A DNA stretch of 46,790 bases from Amaricoccus solimangrovi (GCF_006385685.1 NZ_VFRP01000028.1:1-46790), one strand, 5' to 3'. Positions 15,809-26,090 are shown, counted from the stretch's first letter. Made by a program: numbers and translations. The notes: generated from the sequence alone by a model not told the origin.

Positions 15809-16321
15809 TCACATCTCGAAGTCCTCGTCGAAGCTCATCTCCTCCGCCGGGGCATCCTCCTCGGGCGGCGTCTCCTCGGCCATCGCGGGATCGCCGGAGA
15901 ACATGCCCGCGATCGCATTGCCGAGCAGAACGCCGCCCGCGACGCCGACCGCCGTCTGCGCCGCGCCCGCGAGGAAGCCGCCGCCCTGATGGGGCGCGCG
16001 CATGGCCTGCGTCGCCGGGCCGTTCCCCGGCGCGGGCCGGGGCGTCGGGCGGGCGCCACCGCCGAAGAGGCTCGAGAGGAAGCCGCCGCCGCCCGCCCGC
16101 GCCTGTTCGGTCTCCAGCGCCTCGATCCGGGCCTGGGCCTGTTCGAGCGCCGCCTGCTGAACGACGATGGTCTGCGCCATGTAGTAGGGCGCGCCCGGCT
16201 GGGCCGCGATCGCCCGCGCGATGAAGCCCTCGGCCGCGGCGTCCCGCGCGGGCGCGGCGCGCTCCGCCTCGGCCAGCCTGGAGAACAGCCCTTCGATCGC
16301 CTGCTGGTCGTTCCGGTCCAT
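15809..16321 (-). CDS. DUF2076 family protein
   Basis: This is a 170-residue protein matching the DUF2076 pattern: MDRNDQQAIEGLFSRLAEAE at the start, then GAPYYMAQTIVVQQAALEQA and a coiled-coil QARIEALE. Next come a Gly/Pro-rich linker with FLSSLFGGG, a glycine-zipper-like hydrophobic stretch (about 128-150, FLAGAAQTAVGVAGGVLLGN) and an acidic tail. Members are described as periplasmic ligand-binding sensor-like proteins, but there is no experimental role I can name. The ATG at 16321 is the family start; the frame stays open upstream without homology. It is monocistronic. Confidence 0.85.
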   Translation of the reverse strand: MDRNDQQAIEGLFSRLAEAERAAPARDAAAEGFIARAIAAQPGAPYYMAQTIVVQQAALEQAQARIEALETEQARAGGGGFLSSLFGGGARPTPRPAPGNGPATQAMRAPHQGGGFLAGAAQTAVGVAGGVLLGNAIAGMFSGDPAMAEETPPEEDAPAEEMSFDEDFEM

Positions 16322-16555
16322 GTCGTCTCGCCTCCATCGGTTTCCCCCGGGTTTCTCCCGGTCCCGGCGATATAGGTGGTCCCGCGCCCTCCCGCGGCCC
16401 CGCGCGTCACTTTGCCTCAACCCGCGCGCGACCGATCCGCGCGTGACGGAAGGGCGGCGAGGCCGAACAGGTCTGTTCGGCGCCGCGCGGAGCCTGTAGG
16501 CCGAGCCTCATCTCCGCCGCGCAGAACGAGATCCGCCGCCCGAGGAAACCGAACC

Positions 16556-17350
16556 GTGCCCAGATTCTCCGCCAACCTGTCCTTTCTCTACGCCGAATTG
16601 CCGTTCCTCGACCGTTTCGCCGCGGCCGCGGAGGATGGCTTCCCGGCCGTCGAATACGTCTCCCCCTACGAACATCCGCCCGAGGCGGTCGCGGCGGCGC
16701 TCCGCTCGGCCGGCCTCACGCAGGCGCTCTTCAACCTGCCCGCCGGCGACTGGGCCGGCGGCGAGCGCGGCATCGGCTGCCTGCCGGACCGGGTCGACGA
16801 GTTCCGCGCCTCGGTCGGGACCGCGATCCGCTACGCCGAGGCGCTCGGCTGCGACAAGGTCAACTGCCTCGCGGGGATCGCCCCGGCGGGCGCGGACCGG
16901 GCCGAACTGGAGGCGGTGCTGGTCGCGAACCTGCGCCACGCGGCGCCCCGCTTCGCGGAGGCCGGGATCAGGCTCCTGCTCGAGCCGATCAACCTGCGCG
17001 ACATGCCGGGCTTCCTGATCCCGACCACCGACGACGCCGGGCGGATCCTCGACGCGGTGGGATCGGACAATCTTCACATCCAGTACGACGTCTATCACCA
17101 GCAGGTGATGCGCGGCGACCTGATCGGGACCTTCGCGCGGCTGCGCGGGCGCATCGCCCATGTCCAGATCGCCGACAATCCGGGGCGGGGCGAGCCCGGG
17201 ACCGGCGAGATCAACTATCCCTTCGTGCTGCGGGAACTCGACCGGCTCGGCTACGACGGCTTCGTCGGCTGCGAGTACAAACCGAAGGCCGGCACCAGCG
17301 CGGGGCTCGGATGGATGAAGCCCTATCTCACCGGGAGAGCGCGGGCCTGA
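16556..17350 (+). CDS. hyi: Hydroxypyruvate isomerase (Hyi/OtnI-like)
   Basis: This is a 264-residue AP-endonuclease-2-type TIM barrel expected to interconvert hydroxypyruvate and tartronate semialdehyde (or a 2-oxo-tetronate) in glyoxylate and sugar-acid metabolism. Family landmarks are FSANLSFLYAELPFLDRF at the N-terminus, LLLEPINLRDMPGFL with the metal-binding Glu, IQYDVYHQQ, HVQIADNPGRGEPGTGEINY and a final GCEYKPK Glu. The GTG at 16556 is the start because homology begins there; AGGAAA lies 9 nt upstream. It stands alone, followed by a hairpin. OtnI versus Hyi specificity cannot be decided without the missing partner genes (tartronate semialdehyde reductase, OtnK). Confidence 0.88.
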   Translation: MPRFSANLSFLYAELPFLDRFAAAAEDGFPAVEYVSPYEHPPEAVAAALRSAGLTQALFNLPAGDWAGGERGIGCLPDRVDEFRASVGTAIRYAEALGCDKVNCLAGIAPAGADRAELEAVLVANLRHAAPRFAEAGIRLLLEPINLRDMPGFLIPTTDDAGRILDAVGSDNLHIQYDVYHQQVMRGDLIGTFARLRGRIAHVQIADNPGRGEPGTGEINYPFVLRELDRLGYDGFVGCEYKPKAGTSAGLGWMKPYLTGRARA

Positions 17351-17374
17351 CGCCCTGACTCCATCGGACCCGAT

Positions 17375-17406
17375 CCGATCCTCGGCGCGCGCGAGGTGAG
17401 GATCGG
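17375..17406 (+). terminator. Hairpin after the isomerase gene
   Basis: CCGATCCTC and GAGGATCGG form a perfect 9-bp stem with a 14-nt GC-rich loop, beginning 24 nt after the stop at 17350. There is no T-run. From 17407 to 17726 (320 bp) I see no gene; only the last 12-15 bp, with AAGGAGG, clearly belong to the next gene as its ribosome site. Confidence 0.5.
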
Positions 17407-17726
17407 CTCGTGAAACCCGGGCAGGGCCGCGCGCGGCGAAACACCCGGAAGGTCCGTTCCCGCCACGCCGCGCGGATCGCCATGAGCGACCGGTCAAGCG
17501 AAGCGCCTTCGACGAATCATCGCCCCGCCGAGGCCTGACGGGCGGGCGGGCCGCGAGTGGCTCCGATGGCCGGGCTCCCGGAGAGTGATACGATTTTTCC
17601 TCCCCGCCGGGCTTCGCACGCGTGGCGGCGGAATTCCGTTTGCACACGCCGCGATCGCCCGCCATGAGCTTGCTCCCGGGGCCCCGCGCGCGGGCCCGGC
17701 AACGTCGGTTCAAGGAGGATGCCCGG

Positions 17727-18764
17727 ATGAAGGCGCTGGTTCTGGAGGAGAAGCGCAGGCTCTCGCTGCGCGATTTCGATATCCCCGGCACGCTCGGGCC
17801 CAGGGACGTCCGGATCCGGACGCACACGGTCGGGATCTGCGGTTCGGACGTGCATTACTACACCCACGGCAAGATCGGCCCCTTCGTCGTCGAGGCGCCG
17901 ATGGTGCTCGGGCACGAGGCCTCGGGAATTGTGATCGAGACCGGGGCGGAGGTCGCGCATCTGAAGCCCGGCGACCGCGTCTGCATGGAACCGGGGATCC
18001 CCGACCCGACCTCGCGCGCGGCCAAGCTCGGGATCTACAACGTCGACCCGGCGGTGACCTTCTGGGCGACGCCGCCGGTGCATGGCTGCCTCACCCCCGA
18101 GGTGATCCATCCGGCGGCCTTCACCTACAGGCTGCCCGAGAGCGTCTCCTTCGCCGAGGGCGCGATGGTCGAGCCCTTCGCGATCGGCATGCAGGCCGCG
18201 CTCCGGGCGCGGATCCAGCCCGGGGACGTCGCGGTCGTGACCGGCGCCGGCCCGATCGGGATGATGGTGGCGCTCGCCGCGCTCGCCGGCGGCTGCGCGA
18301 AGGTGATCGTCGCGGACCTCGCCCAGCCCAAGCTCGACATCATCGGCGCCTACGACGGGATCGAGACCGTCAACATCCGCGACCGCGCGCTCTCCGAGGC
18401 GGTCGCCGCGGCGACCGACGGCTGGGGTTGCGACGTCGTCTTCGAATGCTCGGGCGCGGCGCCGGCGATCCTCGGCCTGCCCGCGCTCGCGCGGCCGGGG
18501 GGCGCGATCGTGCTCGTCGGCATGCCGGTCGATCCGGTGCCCGTCGACATCGTCGGGCTCCAGGCGAAGGAACTCCGCGTCGAGACCGTGTTCCGCTACG
18601 CCAATGTCTACGACCGCGCGATCGCGCTCATCGCCTCGGGCAAGGTCGACCTGAAGCCGCTGATCTCGGCGAGCCTTCCCTTCGAGGACTCGGTCGCCGC
18701 CTTCGACCGCGCCGTCGAGGCGCGCGACACCGACGTGAAGCTCCAGATCGTCATGCCGGACTGA
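17727..18764 (+). CDS. xdh: NAD-dependent xylitol dehydrogenase (D-xylulose reductase)
   Basis: This is a 345-residue zinc medium-chain dehydrogenase expected to oxidise xylitol to D-xylulose (EC 1.1.1.9). Catalytic zinc ligands are Cys38 ([13 protein letters not shown]), His63 and Glu64 (LGHEASG). The Rossmann motif is [14 protein letters not shown]. The segment [18 protein letters not shown] lacks the four cysteines of a structural zinc site, as in alphaproteobacterial xylitol dehydrogenases. Conserved [13 protein letters not shown] and [11 protein letters not shown] also fit. The start has AAGGAGG 8 nt before the ATG. It stands in front of the AraC regulator and ribitol operon, so it probably supplies xylitol use in the same polyol region. 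Sorbitol or another polyol is a possible alternative substrate. Confidence 0.82.
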   Translation: MKALVLEEKRRLSLRDFDIPGTLGPRDVRIRTHTVGICGSDVHYYTHGKIGPFVVEAPMVLGHEASGIVIETGAEVAHLKPGDRVCMEPGIPDPTSRAAKLGIYNVDPAVTFWATPPVHGCLTPEVIHPAAFTYRLPESVSFAEGAMVEPFAIGMQAALRARIQPGDVAVVTGAGPIGMMVALAALAGGCAKVIVADLAQPKLDIIGAYDGIETVNIRDRALSEAVAAATDGWGCDVVFECSGAAPAILGLPALARPGGAIVLVGMPVDPVPVDIVGLQAKELRVETVFRYANVYDRAIALIASGKVDLKPLISASLPFEDSVAAFDRAVEARDTDVKLQIVMPD

Positions 18765-19190
18765 CCGGCGCCGACCCGCGCCTTCGTCCCGGCGCCGCCG
18801 CGCGCCGGGATCGCGCCTGATCCGAAACGCGCCGTGTGCCATGCGGAAAAGTATGAGACGCGCGCCGCCACGAAGGCGAGGCGCGCCGCTTGCCAACACG
18901 CCCGAGACAAGACGATACCGATCGAAAGATCAGGTATTTAACTGGAGAACTTCAGGTAGGGCGATCTGCTCGCGCAAGCTTCTGCCGCGGCGCGGCGAAG
19001 CAGCGATGGATCATTTCCGCGAAACCGGTCGTTTTCCGACAGAACGCACGCAAAAAAGTATCGATCTTTTCTTCGCCTTGATGTGGAATCCGCCCCGGTC
19101 CCCAACCTAGGTTTCCGCTGCGTCCGGCGCGTCCGCAGAACAAGCGCCACCCGCTTCCCGGGGAAAGCGACGCAGGTTGGAGGAAGACCC
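18765..19190 (+). promoter_or_regulatory. 426-bp gene-free region upstream of the AraC regulator
   Basis: No ORF here has plausible coding bias or homology. The stretch about 18915-19085 is noticeably richer in A/T (runs such as ATTTAACTGGAGAAC and CAAAAAAGTATCGATC) than the flanking genes, so promoters and operators for the regulator probably lie there. I found no strong inverted repeat. The end carries GGAGG for the GTG start at 19191. Confidence 0.4.
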
Positions 19191-20075
19191 GTGCAGCCAG
19201 ATCTGGAACTGGTCCACATCCGCAAGGGCGAGTCCTTCGCCGCGTGGATGCATGGCTATCCGTTCCGGACGGTGCGCTGGCACTATCATCCCGAATACGA
19301 GATCCATCTCGTCACCGCGACCTCCGGAACCTTCTACGTCGGCGACTTCGTCGGCTCCTTCCGGCCCGGCCAGCTCATCATGACCGGGCCGAACCTGCCG
19401 CAGAACTGGATCAGCGACATCGCGCCCGGCGAGGTCGTGCCGCTGCGCTCGCTCGTGATCCAGTTCCCCGAGGCCTTCATCGAGGAGGCCAGCGCGGCCA
19501 TGGCCGAGATGGAGGCGCTGCGCCCGCTCCTCGAGCGGAGCCGGCGCGGCCTGATCTTCGACGACGAGACGAGCGCGCGGGCGCGGCCGCTGATGGAGGC
19601 GCTGATCGAGGCGCGGGGCCTGCGCCGGCTCGCGCTCTTCTGGGAGATCCTCGATCTGCTCTGCCAGGCGCCCGGCCACGAGGTCCTGGCGAGCCTCAGC
19701 TTCGAACTCGACCTGACGCGCTTCGGCGACGGCGGGATCAACCGCGCGCTCGCCCATGTGCGCGAGCACCTGACCGAGCAGATCGAGGAGACCGAGCTCG
19801 CCGCGATGGTCGGCCAGAGCCAGAGCGCCTTCTCCCGCGCCTTCAAGCGCCACACCGGCACGACGCTCGTGCGCTACCGCAACCAGCTGAGGATCGACCT
19901 CGCCTGCCAGATGCTGCTGACCCACCCCGAGACCCGGGTGGCGCAGATCTGCTACGATGTCGGCTTCTCCAATCTCTCGAACTTCAACCGCCATTTCCTT
20001 CGCCTGAAGGGAATGTCGCCGTCCGAGTTCCGGACGACGTTCGCCGCCCAGAAAGCCATGGTCATGGCCGAATAA
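19191..20075 (+). CDS. AraC-family regulator of the polyol operon
   Basis: This is a 294-residue protein with an N-terminal cupin-type sensing domain (HYHPEYEIHLVTATSGTFYV, about 25-75) and a C-terminal double HTH (about 185-285). The latter includes LAAMVGQSQSAFSRAFKRHT, then VAQICYDVGFSNLSNFNRHF and LKGMSPSEFR, the AraC signature. It starts at GTG 19191 with GGAGG 8 nt upstream; longer in-frame starts add no homology. It is directly upstream of, and in the same direction as, the ribitol transporter genes, 97 bp away, so it is the likely activator of that operon in response to a polyol. Confidence 0.9.
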   Translation: MQPDLELVHIRKGESFAAWMHGYPFRTVRWHYHPEYEIHLVTATSGTFYVGDFVGSFRPGQLIMTGPNLPQNWISDIAPGEVVPLRSLVIQFPEAFIEEASAAMAEMEALRPLLERSRRGLIFDDETSARARPLMEALIEARGLRRLALFWEILDLLCQAPGHEVLASLSFELDLTRFGDGGINRALAHVREHLTEQIEETELAAMVGQSQSAFSRAFKRHTGTTLVRYRNQLRIDLACQMLLTHPETRVAQICYDVGFSNLSNFNRHFLRLKGMSPSEFRTTFAAQKAMVMAE

Positions 20076-20172
20076 GCCCGCCTGACCGCGAAGATTTCAC
20101 GAGTTCGAACGGCGCGGTGCCGTCCGAAGACGCGCGGGTGCTGCCTGCGACACCCCTTGGGAGGAACCCAGA

Positions 20173-21078
20173 ATGAAAACAGCCCTTCTCACCGCCTCCG
20201 CCCTGCTGGCGCTGGCCACCGCCCCCGCGGTCGCCCAGGACCAGCTCAAGATCGGGATGACCTTCCAGGAGCTCAACAACCCCTATTTCGTCTCGATGCA
20301 GGAGGCGCTGAACGAGGCCGCCGCCTCGATCGGGGCCGAGGTGATCGTGACCGACGCCGGCCACGACGTCGCCAAGCAGATCTCCGACGTCGAGGACATG
20401 CTGCAGCAGAACATCGACATCCTGCTGCTGAACCCGACCGACAGCGCGGGCATCGAATCCGCCGTGCACGCCGCCAAGGCCGCGGGGGTGATCGTGGTCG
20501 CGGTCGATGCGAATGCGAACGGCCCGGTCGACACCTTCGTGGGCTCCAAGAACCGCGACGCCGGCTACATGTCCTGCAAGTACCTCGCCGAGTCGCTGAA
20601 CGGCGAGGGCGAGGTCGCGATCCTCGACGGCATCCCCGTCGTGCCGATCCTCGAGCGCGTCGAGGGCTGCGAGGCGGCGCTCGCCGAGGCGCCGGGGATC
20701 ACGCTCGTCGACACCCAGAACGGGCGGCAGGACCGCTCGGTCGCGCTCGGCGTGGTCGAGAACATGATCCAGTCGCATCCGGACCTCGCCGGGATCTTCT
20801 CGGTCAACGACGGCGGCGCCATGGGCGCGCTCGCCGCGATCCAGGGCTCGGGCCGCGACATCAAGCTCACCTCCGTCGACGGCGCGCCCGAGGCGGTGAA
20901 GGCGATCGCCGACGGCACGCCCTTCGTCGAGACCACCGCGCAGTTCCCGCGCGACCAGGTCCGCGTCGGCCTCGCCATGGCGCTCGCCCAGAAGTGGGGC
21001 GCCCGGGTGGTCCCGGCCCAGGTGCCGATCGACGTGCGCGTCGTCGACTCCGAGAACGCCGCCGACTTCAGCTGGTAA
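20173..21078 (+). CDS. rbtA: Sugar/polyol ABC transporter, periplasmic binding protein (ribitol likely)
   Basis: This is a 301-residue RbsB-family (Peripla_BP_4) precursor with signal peptide ([13 protein letters not shown]). Family marks are [21 protein letters not shown] at the first ligand loop, [26 protein letters not shown] and [14 protein letters not shown] near the hinge. It captures the substrate and delivers it to the permease at 22638. Ribitol is inferred from the downstream ribitol dehydrogenase and D-ribulokinase and from the known rhizobial rbtABC arrangement; the sequence alone would also allow ribose or another pentitol. It is followed by a strong stem-loop before the ATPase gene. 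Confidence 0.85.
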   Translation: MKTALLTASALLALATAPAVAQDQLKIGMTFQELNNPYFVSMQEALNEAAASIGAEVIVTDAGHDVAKQISDVEDMLQQNIDILLLNPTDSAGIESAVHAAKAAGVIVVAVDANANGPVDTFVGSKNRDAGYMSCKYLAESLNGEGEVAILDGIPVVPILERVEGCEAALAEAPGITLVDTQNGRQDRSVALGVVENMIQSHPDLAGIFSVNDGGAMGALAAIQGSGRDIKLTSVDGAPEAVKAIADGTPFVETTAQFPRDQVRVGLAMALAQKWGARVVPAQVPIDVRVVDSENAADFSW

Positions 21079-21089
21079 GGCGCAACCCT

Positions 21090-21120
21090 CCGCCGCTCTC
21101 CCCCCGCGGGGGAGCGGCGG
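21090..21120 (+). other. Intercistronic stem-loop between binding-protein and ATPase genes
   Basis: CCGCCGCTCTCCCC pairs with GGGGAGCGGCGG (one bulge) between the stop at 21078 and the ATPase start at 21146. Such structures often block 3' exonucleases and make the binding-protein mRNA more abundant than the rest of the operon. It has no T-run and is unlikely to be a full terminator. Confidence 0.5.
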
Positions 21121-21145
21121 TCCTCTCCGGCCACGAGGTGGGCAC

Positions 21146-22648
21146 ATGCTCGAACTGAACGGCATCAAGAAACGGTTTGGCAGGATCGAGGTCCTGCACG
21201 GCGTCGATCTGCGCGTCCACGCGGGCGAGGTCCACGCGCTTCTCGGCGAGAACGGCGCGGGCAAGTCGACGCTGATGAAGATCCTGACCGGGATCCTCCA
21301 GCCCTCCGAGGGCACGATCCGGATCGACGGCGCCGAGCGCCACTTCGCCGATTACGACGAGGCGATCGCCGCCGGCGTCGGGATCGTCTTCCAGGAGTTC
21401 AGCCTCATCCCCTATCTCGACGCGGTCGAGAACATGTTCCTCGGCCGCGAACTCCGGGGCCGGTTCGGGCTGCTCGACCGGCGCGCGATGCGGGCGCGGG
21501 CGCGCGAGATCATGCGCCAGCTCGCCGTCGACGTGCCGCTCGACGTGCCGGTGGCGCGCCTCTCCGTCGCCGAGCAGCAGTTCGTCGAGATCGCGAAGGC
21601 GCTGTCGCTCAATGCGCGGATCCTCGTGCTCGACGAGCCGACGGCGACGCTGACGCCCTCGGAGGTCGAGCACCTCTTCGCGGTGATGCGCGAGCTCCGC
21701 CGCCAGGACGTCGCGATCATCTTCATCTCGCACCATCTCGAGGAGATCTTCGAGATCTGCGACCGGATCACCGTGCTGCGCGACGGCCAGTTCGTCGGCA
21801 GCTGCGCGGTCTCGGAGGTCGACAACGACCGCGTCGTCGAGATGATGGTCGGCCGCCGGATCGAGAGCAGTTTCCCGCCCAAGCCCGGCGTCGACCCCGC
21901 CGCCCCCGTCGTGCTCGAGGCCGAGGAGGTCCAGCTCCGCCGGGGCGGCCCGGTCTCGCGTTTCGAGCTCCGCTCGGGCGAGATCCTCGGCTTCGCGGGC
22001 CTCGTCGGCTCGGGCCGGACCGAGACGGTGCTCGCGCTTCTCGGCGCCTATCCGGCCGCGCGCTGCAAGGTCCGGATGGACGGGGTGGAGAAGCGGTTCT
22101 CCGGTCCCGACGAGGGGCTGGCGCACGGGATCGGCCTCCTGCCCGAGAGCCGCAAGGACGAGGGGCTGATCACGAGCTTCTCGATCCTGCAGAACGTCTC
22201 GCTCAACAACTACGGCAAGTACCGCCGGAACCACTGGTTCATCGACCTGCGCAAGGAGCTCGACTGCACGACCGCCGCGATGGCGGCGGTGCGCGTCAAG
22301 GCCCAGGGCCCGCATGCCCGCGTCGACACGCTCTCGGGCGGCAACCAGCAGAAGGTCGTCATCGCGCGCTGGCTCAACCACGACATGCGCGTGCTGATCT
22401 TCGACGAGCCGACGCGCGGCATCGACGTCGGCGCCAAGGCCGAGATCTACGCGTTGATGCGCGCCTTCACCGCGCGCGGCCATTCGATCATCACCGTCTC
22501 CTCCGAACTGCCGGAGGTGATCGGCCTCTCGGACCGCGTCTGCGTCTTCCGCCAGGGCGGGATCGTCGCGACCGTCGAGGGCGCGGACATCAATTCGGAA
22601 ACCATCATGACCCACGCGACAACCGGGAGAGTCGAACATGTCGCATGA
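21146..22648 (+). CDS. rbtB: Sugar/polyol ABC transporter, double ATPase (ribitol likely)
   Basis: This 500-residue protein has two fused ABC ATPase domains, like RbsA/XylG. Domain 1 has Walker [10 protein letters not shown] (about 36-44), a degenerate signature RLSVAEQQF and Walker [12 protein letters not shown] with an HHLEE switch. Domain 2 (about 255-500) has a changed P-loop, GLVGSGRTE, a good signature LSGGNQQKV and Walker [12 protein letters not shown]. This asymmetry is normal for the CUT2 family, where one site is catalytic. It energises uptake through the permease, whose ATG lies inside its 3' end (11-nt overlap). Confidence 0.9.
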   Translation: MLELNGIKKRFGRIEVLHGVDLRVHAGEVHALLGENGAGKSTLMKILTGILQPSEGTIRIDGAERHFADYDEAIAAGVGIVFQEFSLIPYLDAVENMFLGRELRGRFGLLDRRAMRARAREIMRQLAVDVPLDVPVARLSVAEQQFVEIAKALSLNARILVLDEPTATLTPSEVEHLFAVMRELRRQDVAIIFISHHLEEIFEICDRITVLRDGQFVGSCAVSEVDNDRVVEMMVGRRIESSFPPKPGVDPAAPVVLEAEEVQLRRGGPVSRFELRSGEILGFAGLVGSGRTETVLALLGAYPAARCKVRMDGVEKRFSGPDEGLAHGIGLLPESRKDEGLITSFSILQNVSLNNYGKYRRNHWFIDLRKELDCTTAAMAAVRVKAQGPHARVDTLSGGNQQKVVIARWLNHDMRVLIFDEPTRGIDVGAKAEIYALMRAFTARGHSIITVSSELPEVIGLSDRVCVFRQGGIVATVEGADINSETIMTHATTGRVEHVA

Positions 22649-23615
22649 CACCGTCACCGCCCCCGAGGAGAAGGGCCGTGGGTTCAGCCCGGCGTCCCTG
22701 CTGCGCTCGCCCCTCGCGCTCCCCCTCATCGGGCTCATCGTCGTCTCCTGCCTCATGGGGCTCGCGAGCGACAATTTCTTCAGCCTCAACAACATCCTGA
22801 ACGTGCTCCGGCAGGTCTCGGTGGTCGGCGTGCTCGCCGTCGGCATGACCTTCGTCATCCTCACCGGCGGGATCGACCTCTCGGTCGGCGCGGTGATGGC
22901 GCTCGTCGGCACGCTGAGCGCGGGGATGATGGTGAACATCGGCCTGCCGGCGCCGCTCGCGCTCGTGGCCGGGATCGCGCTCGGCCTCGCGCTCGGCGTC
23001 GTCAACGGGGCGCTCGTCGCCTGGGGCCGGATGCCCGCGATCATCGTGACGCTCGCGACGATGGGCATGGCACGCGGCCTCGGCCTCATCTATTCGGGCG
23101 GCTATCCGATCAGCGGCCTGCCGTCCTGGATCTCCTGGTTCGGCATCGGCCGGATCGGCGTGATCCCGGTCCCGGTCATCATGATGGCGCTCATCTACGC
23201 GGTCGCCTGGGTCGTGCTCCAGCGCACCGCCTTCGGGCGCCATGTCTACGCGATCGGCGGCAACGAGACCGCCGCGCGGCTCTCGGGCGTCAAGACCCGG
23301 CGGGTGCAGCTCGCGGTCTACGCGATCTCGGGCCTGACCGCGTCGCTCGCCGCCGTGATCCTGACCGGGCGGCTCATGAGCGGCCAGCCGAACGCCGGGG
23401 TGGGTTTCGAGCTCGACGCCATCGCGGCGGTCGTCCTCGGCGGCACCGCGATCGCCGGCGGCCGGGGCCTGATCCTCGGGACGCTGATCGGCGCGGTGCT
23501 GCTCGGCATCCTGAACAACGGCCTCAATCTCATGGGCATCAACCCCTACCTGCAGGACGTGATCAAGGGCTTCATCATCCTGCTGGCCATCTACATCGGG
23601 CGGGACTGGCGCTGA
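22638..23615 (+). CDS. rbtC: Sugar/polyol ABC transporter, permease (ribitol likely)
   Basis: This is a 325-residue RbsC-family inner-membrane permease with about 8-10 hydrophobic helices. The family motif [21 protein letters not shown] is at about 72-92, and the ATPase-contact region includes [20 protein letters not shown] at about 195-215. The C-terminal [19 protein letters not shown] is also diagnostic. The ATG overlaps the ATPase stop; a GGGAGAG ribosome site is inside the upstream gene. A single permease gene is usual for this family because it works as a homodimer. Confidence 0.92.
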   Translation: MSHDTVTAPEEKGRGFSPASLLRSPLALPLIGLIVVSCLMGLASDNFFSLNNILNVLRQVSVVGVLAVGMTFVILTGGIDLSVGAVMALVGTLSAGMMVNIGLPAPLALVAGIALGLALGVVNGALVAWGRMPAIIVTLATMGMARGLGLIYSGGYPISGLPSWISWFGIGRIGVIPVPVIMMALIYAVAWVVLQRTAFGRHVYAIGGNETAARLSGVKTRRVQLAVYAISGLTASLAAVILTGRLMSGQPNAGVGFELDAIAAVVLGGTAIAGGRGLILGTLIGAVLLGILNNGLNLMGINPYLQDVIKGFIILLAIYIGRDWR

Positions 23616-23648
23616 GCGCCGCCGCGATCTCTAAACCGGGAGAAGAGC

Positions 23649-24380
23649 ATGTCTGAATCGCTGGCGGGCAAGATCGCCGTCATCACCGGCGCGGCCTCGG
23701 GTATCGGCCTCGCGACGACCGAGGCGCTCCTCGCGGAGGGCGCGAGCGTGGTCATGGTGGACTGGAACGAGGCCGCCCTCACCGAACTCGCCGGCAGGCT
23801 CGGCGACAGGGCGATCCCGCAGGTGACGAACCTGCTCGACGCCGCGAGCTGCGATGCGATGATCCCCGAGATCCTCGGCAAGGTCGATCACATCGACATC
23901 CTCTACTGCAACGCCGGCACCTATATCGGCGGCGACCTCACCGAGACGACGCCCGAGGCGATCGACCGGATGCTGAACCTCAACGTCAACGCGGTGATGA
24001 AGAACGTGCACGCGGTCGTGCCGCACATGTCCGCGCGCAAGACCGGCGACATCCTCGTCACCTGCTCGATCGCGGGGCATTTCCCGACCTACTGGGAGCC
24101 GGTCTACGCGGGATCGAAATGGGCGATCACCTGCTTCGTCCAGACGATGCGCCGGCAGATGATCCCGCATGGCGTGCGCGTCGGCCAGGTCTCGCCCGGG
24201 CCGGTGGTCTCGGCGCTGCTCGCCGACTGGCCGGAGGAGAACCTGCGCAAGGCGAAGGAATCGGGTTCGCTGATCGATCCGGGCGAGGTCGCCGACGCGG
24301 TCGTCTACATGCTGACGCGCAAGCGCACGGTGACGATCCGCGACATGCTGGTGCTGCCGACCAATTTCGACCGCGTCTGA
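23649..24380 (+). CDS. rbtD: Ribitol 2-dehydrogenase
   Basis: This is a 243-residue classical SDR expected to oxidise ribitol to D-ribulose with NAD+ (EC 1.1.1.56). It has the NAD motif TGAASGIG (about 14-21), the NAG motif in LYCNAGTYIGGDL, Ser in TCSIAG and YAGSK as catalytic Tyr-Lys. Compared from memory with Klebsiella ribitol dehydrogenase, NAGxYIGG, WEPVYxxSKxA, VGxVxPGPVVxALLxDWP and the C-terminal VTxRDxxxLP all agree, which is more specific than a generic SDR match. It lies 33 bp after the permease and 29 bp before the kinase, so it belongs to the same operon. Confidence 0.88.
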   Translation: MSESLAGKIAVITGAASGIGLATTEALLAEGASVVMVDWNEAALTELAGRLGDRAIPQVTNLLDAASCDAMIPEILGKVDHIDILYCNAGTYIGGDLTETTPEAIDRMLNLNVNAVMKNVHAVVPHMSARKTGDILVTCSIAGHFPTYWEPVYAGSKWAITCFVQTMRRQMIPHGVRVGQVSPGPVVSALLADWPEENLRKAKESGSLIDPGEVADAVVYMLTRKRTVTIRDMLVLPTNFDRV

Positions 24381-24409
24381 GCGGGCGCGCCGGCCGGGGA
24401 GGGCCACCG

Positions 24410-26026
24410 ATGGAGCGTTATCTCATTGGCATCGACGTCGGGACCGGCTCGGCCCGGGCCGGCGTCTTCGACACCGCCGGCAAGCTCCTCGTCACCGCGA
24501 AGCGCCCGATCGGGATGCATCGCGACGACGGCGGCGTCGCCGAGCAGTCGAGCGAGCAGATCTGGGAGGCGGTCACCGCCGCGACGCGCGAGAGCGTGGC
24601 GGAGGCCGGGATCGACCCCGCCGCCGTCGCCGGGATCGGCTTCGACGCGACCTGCTCGCTCGTCGTGCGCGGGCCCGGCGACGAGACCCTCCCCGTTGGA
24701 GATCCCGCCCATCCCGAGCGCGACGTCATCGTCTGGATGGACCACCGCGCGCTCGGCCAGGCCGAGCGGATCAACGCGGGCGACCACGCGGTGCTGCGCT
24801 ACGTCGGCGGCCGGATCTCGCCCGAGATGGAGACGCCGAAGCTGCTCTGGCTGCGGGAGAACCGGCCCGAAATCTACGCGCGGGCGGCGCATTTCTTCGA
24901 CCTGACCGACTTTCTGACCTGGAAGGCCACCGGCGCGACCGAACGCTCGGCCTGCACCGTCACCTGCAAATGGACCTATCTCGCGCATGAAGGGCGCTGG
25001 GACGCCGACTATTTCCGTGCGATCGGCCTGGGCGACCTCGCCGACGAGGGTTTCGCGCGGATCGGCGCGCGCGTGGTCGATCCCGGCACGCCGCTCGGCC
25101 AGGGACTGACCCCGGCGGCGGCCGGGGCGCTGGGGCTTCGCCCCGGCGTCGCGGTCGCGGCCGGGCTCATCGACGCGCACGCGGGCGGGGTCGGCACGGT
25201 GGCGGCGGGGGGCGATCCGACGCGCTGCCTCGGCTATGTCTTCGGCACCTCCTCCTGCACGATGACGACGACCGAGGAGCCGGCCTTCGTCCCCGGCGTC
25301 TGGGGCCCGTATTACTCGGCGATGGTGCCGGGCGCCTGGCTGAACGAGGGCGGGCAGTCGGCGGCGGGCGCCGCGATCGACCAGCTCACGCGGCTCCATC
25401 CCGCCGCCGCCGAGACCGAGGCGCTGGCGCGGGCGGCGGGCAAGTCGCTGCCCGGCTGGCTGGCGGACCGGGCGCTCGAACTCGCCGGTTCGGCGAGCGC
25501 GGCGGTCCGGCTCGCCGACGACTACCACGTGGTGCCCGAGTTCCTCGGCAACCGCGCCCCCTTCGCCGATCCCCACGCGCGCGCCGTCATCATGGGGCAG
25601 GGGCTCGAATCCGGCCCCGACTCGCTCGTCGCGCTCTATGTCGCGGGGATCTGCGGCCTCGGCTACGGCCTGCGCCAGATCATCGAGACCCAGGCGGAGC
25701 ACGGCGCCCCGGTCGCGACGATCAGCGTGAGCGGCGGCGCGGGCGCCCATCCGCTGACGCGCCAGCTCCTCGCCGACGCGACCGGGCTTCCGGTCGAGAT
25801 CACCGAATGCGCCGAGCCGGTGCTGCTCGGCTCGGCCATGCTCGGCGCGGTCGCGGCCGGCGTCCATCCGAGCCTGCGCGCGGCGATGCCGGCCATGTCG
25901 CGCGTCGCCACGCGCTGCGCGCCCGATCCCGCCACCCGCGCGCTCCAGGACGCGCGCCACGCGGCCTTCCTCGCCCTGCAGCGCGCCGCGCGGGAGATCC
26001 GCGCCTCCATCGGCGGCATCTCCTAG
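24410..26026 (+). CDS. rbtK: FGGY-family D-ribulokinase
   Basis: This is a 538-residue FGGY kinase expected to phosphorylate D-ribulose to D-ribulose 5-phosphate (EC 2.7.1.47). N-domain marks are LIGIDVGTGSARAGVFD (phosphate 1) and GFDATCSLVV; WMDHRA follows in the sugar-binding region. The C-domain has VFGTSSCTMT, LNEGGQSAAGAAIDQ and the adenosine motif ISVSGGAGAHPLTRQLLAD. Length and the TCSLVV motif match the YpCarbK/FGGY pentulose kinase branch rather than xylulokinase (about 480-490) or araB. The adjacent ribitol dehydrogenase supplies its substrate. L-ribulose or D-xylulose activity cannot be excluded. The ATG at 24410 has GGGGAGGG upstream. Confidence 0.87.
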   Translation: MERYLIGIDVGTGSARAGVFDTAGKLLVTAKRPIGMHRDDGGVAEQSSEQIWEAVTAATRESVAEAGIDPAAVAGIGFDATCSLVVRGPGDETLPVGDPAHPERDVIVWMDHRALGQAERINAGDHAVLRYVGGRISPEMETPKLLWLRENRPEIYARAAHFFDLTDFLTWKATGATERSACTVTCKWTYLAHEGRWDADYFRAIGLGDLADEGFARIGARVVDPGTPLGQGLTPAAAGALGLRPGVAVAAGLIDAHAGGVGTVAAGGDPTRCLGYVFGTSSCTMTTTEEPAFVPGVWGPYYSAMVPGAWLNEGGQSAAGAAIDQLTRLHPAAAETEALARAAGKSLPGWLADRALELAGSASAAVRLADDYHVVPEFLGNRAPFADPHARAVIMGQGLESGPDSLVALYVAGICGLGYGLRQIIETQAEHGAPVATISVSGGAGAHPLTRQLLADATGLPVEITECAEPVLLGSAMLGAVAAGVHPSLRAAMPAMSRVATRCAPDPATRALQDARHAAFLALQRAAREIRASIGGIS

Positions 26027-26090
26027 CAACGTCTCGCCGTCGCCCTCGCCGAGCACCTTCCCGCCTTTCCCCAGCATTCCCGAGGATCCC

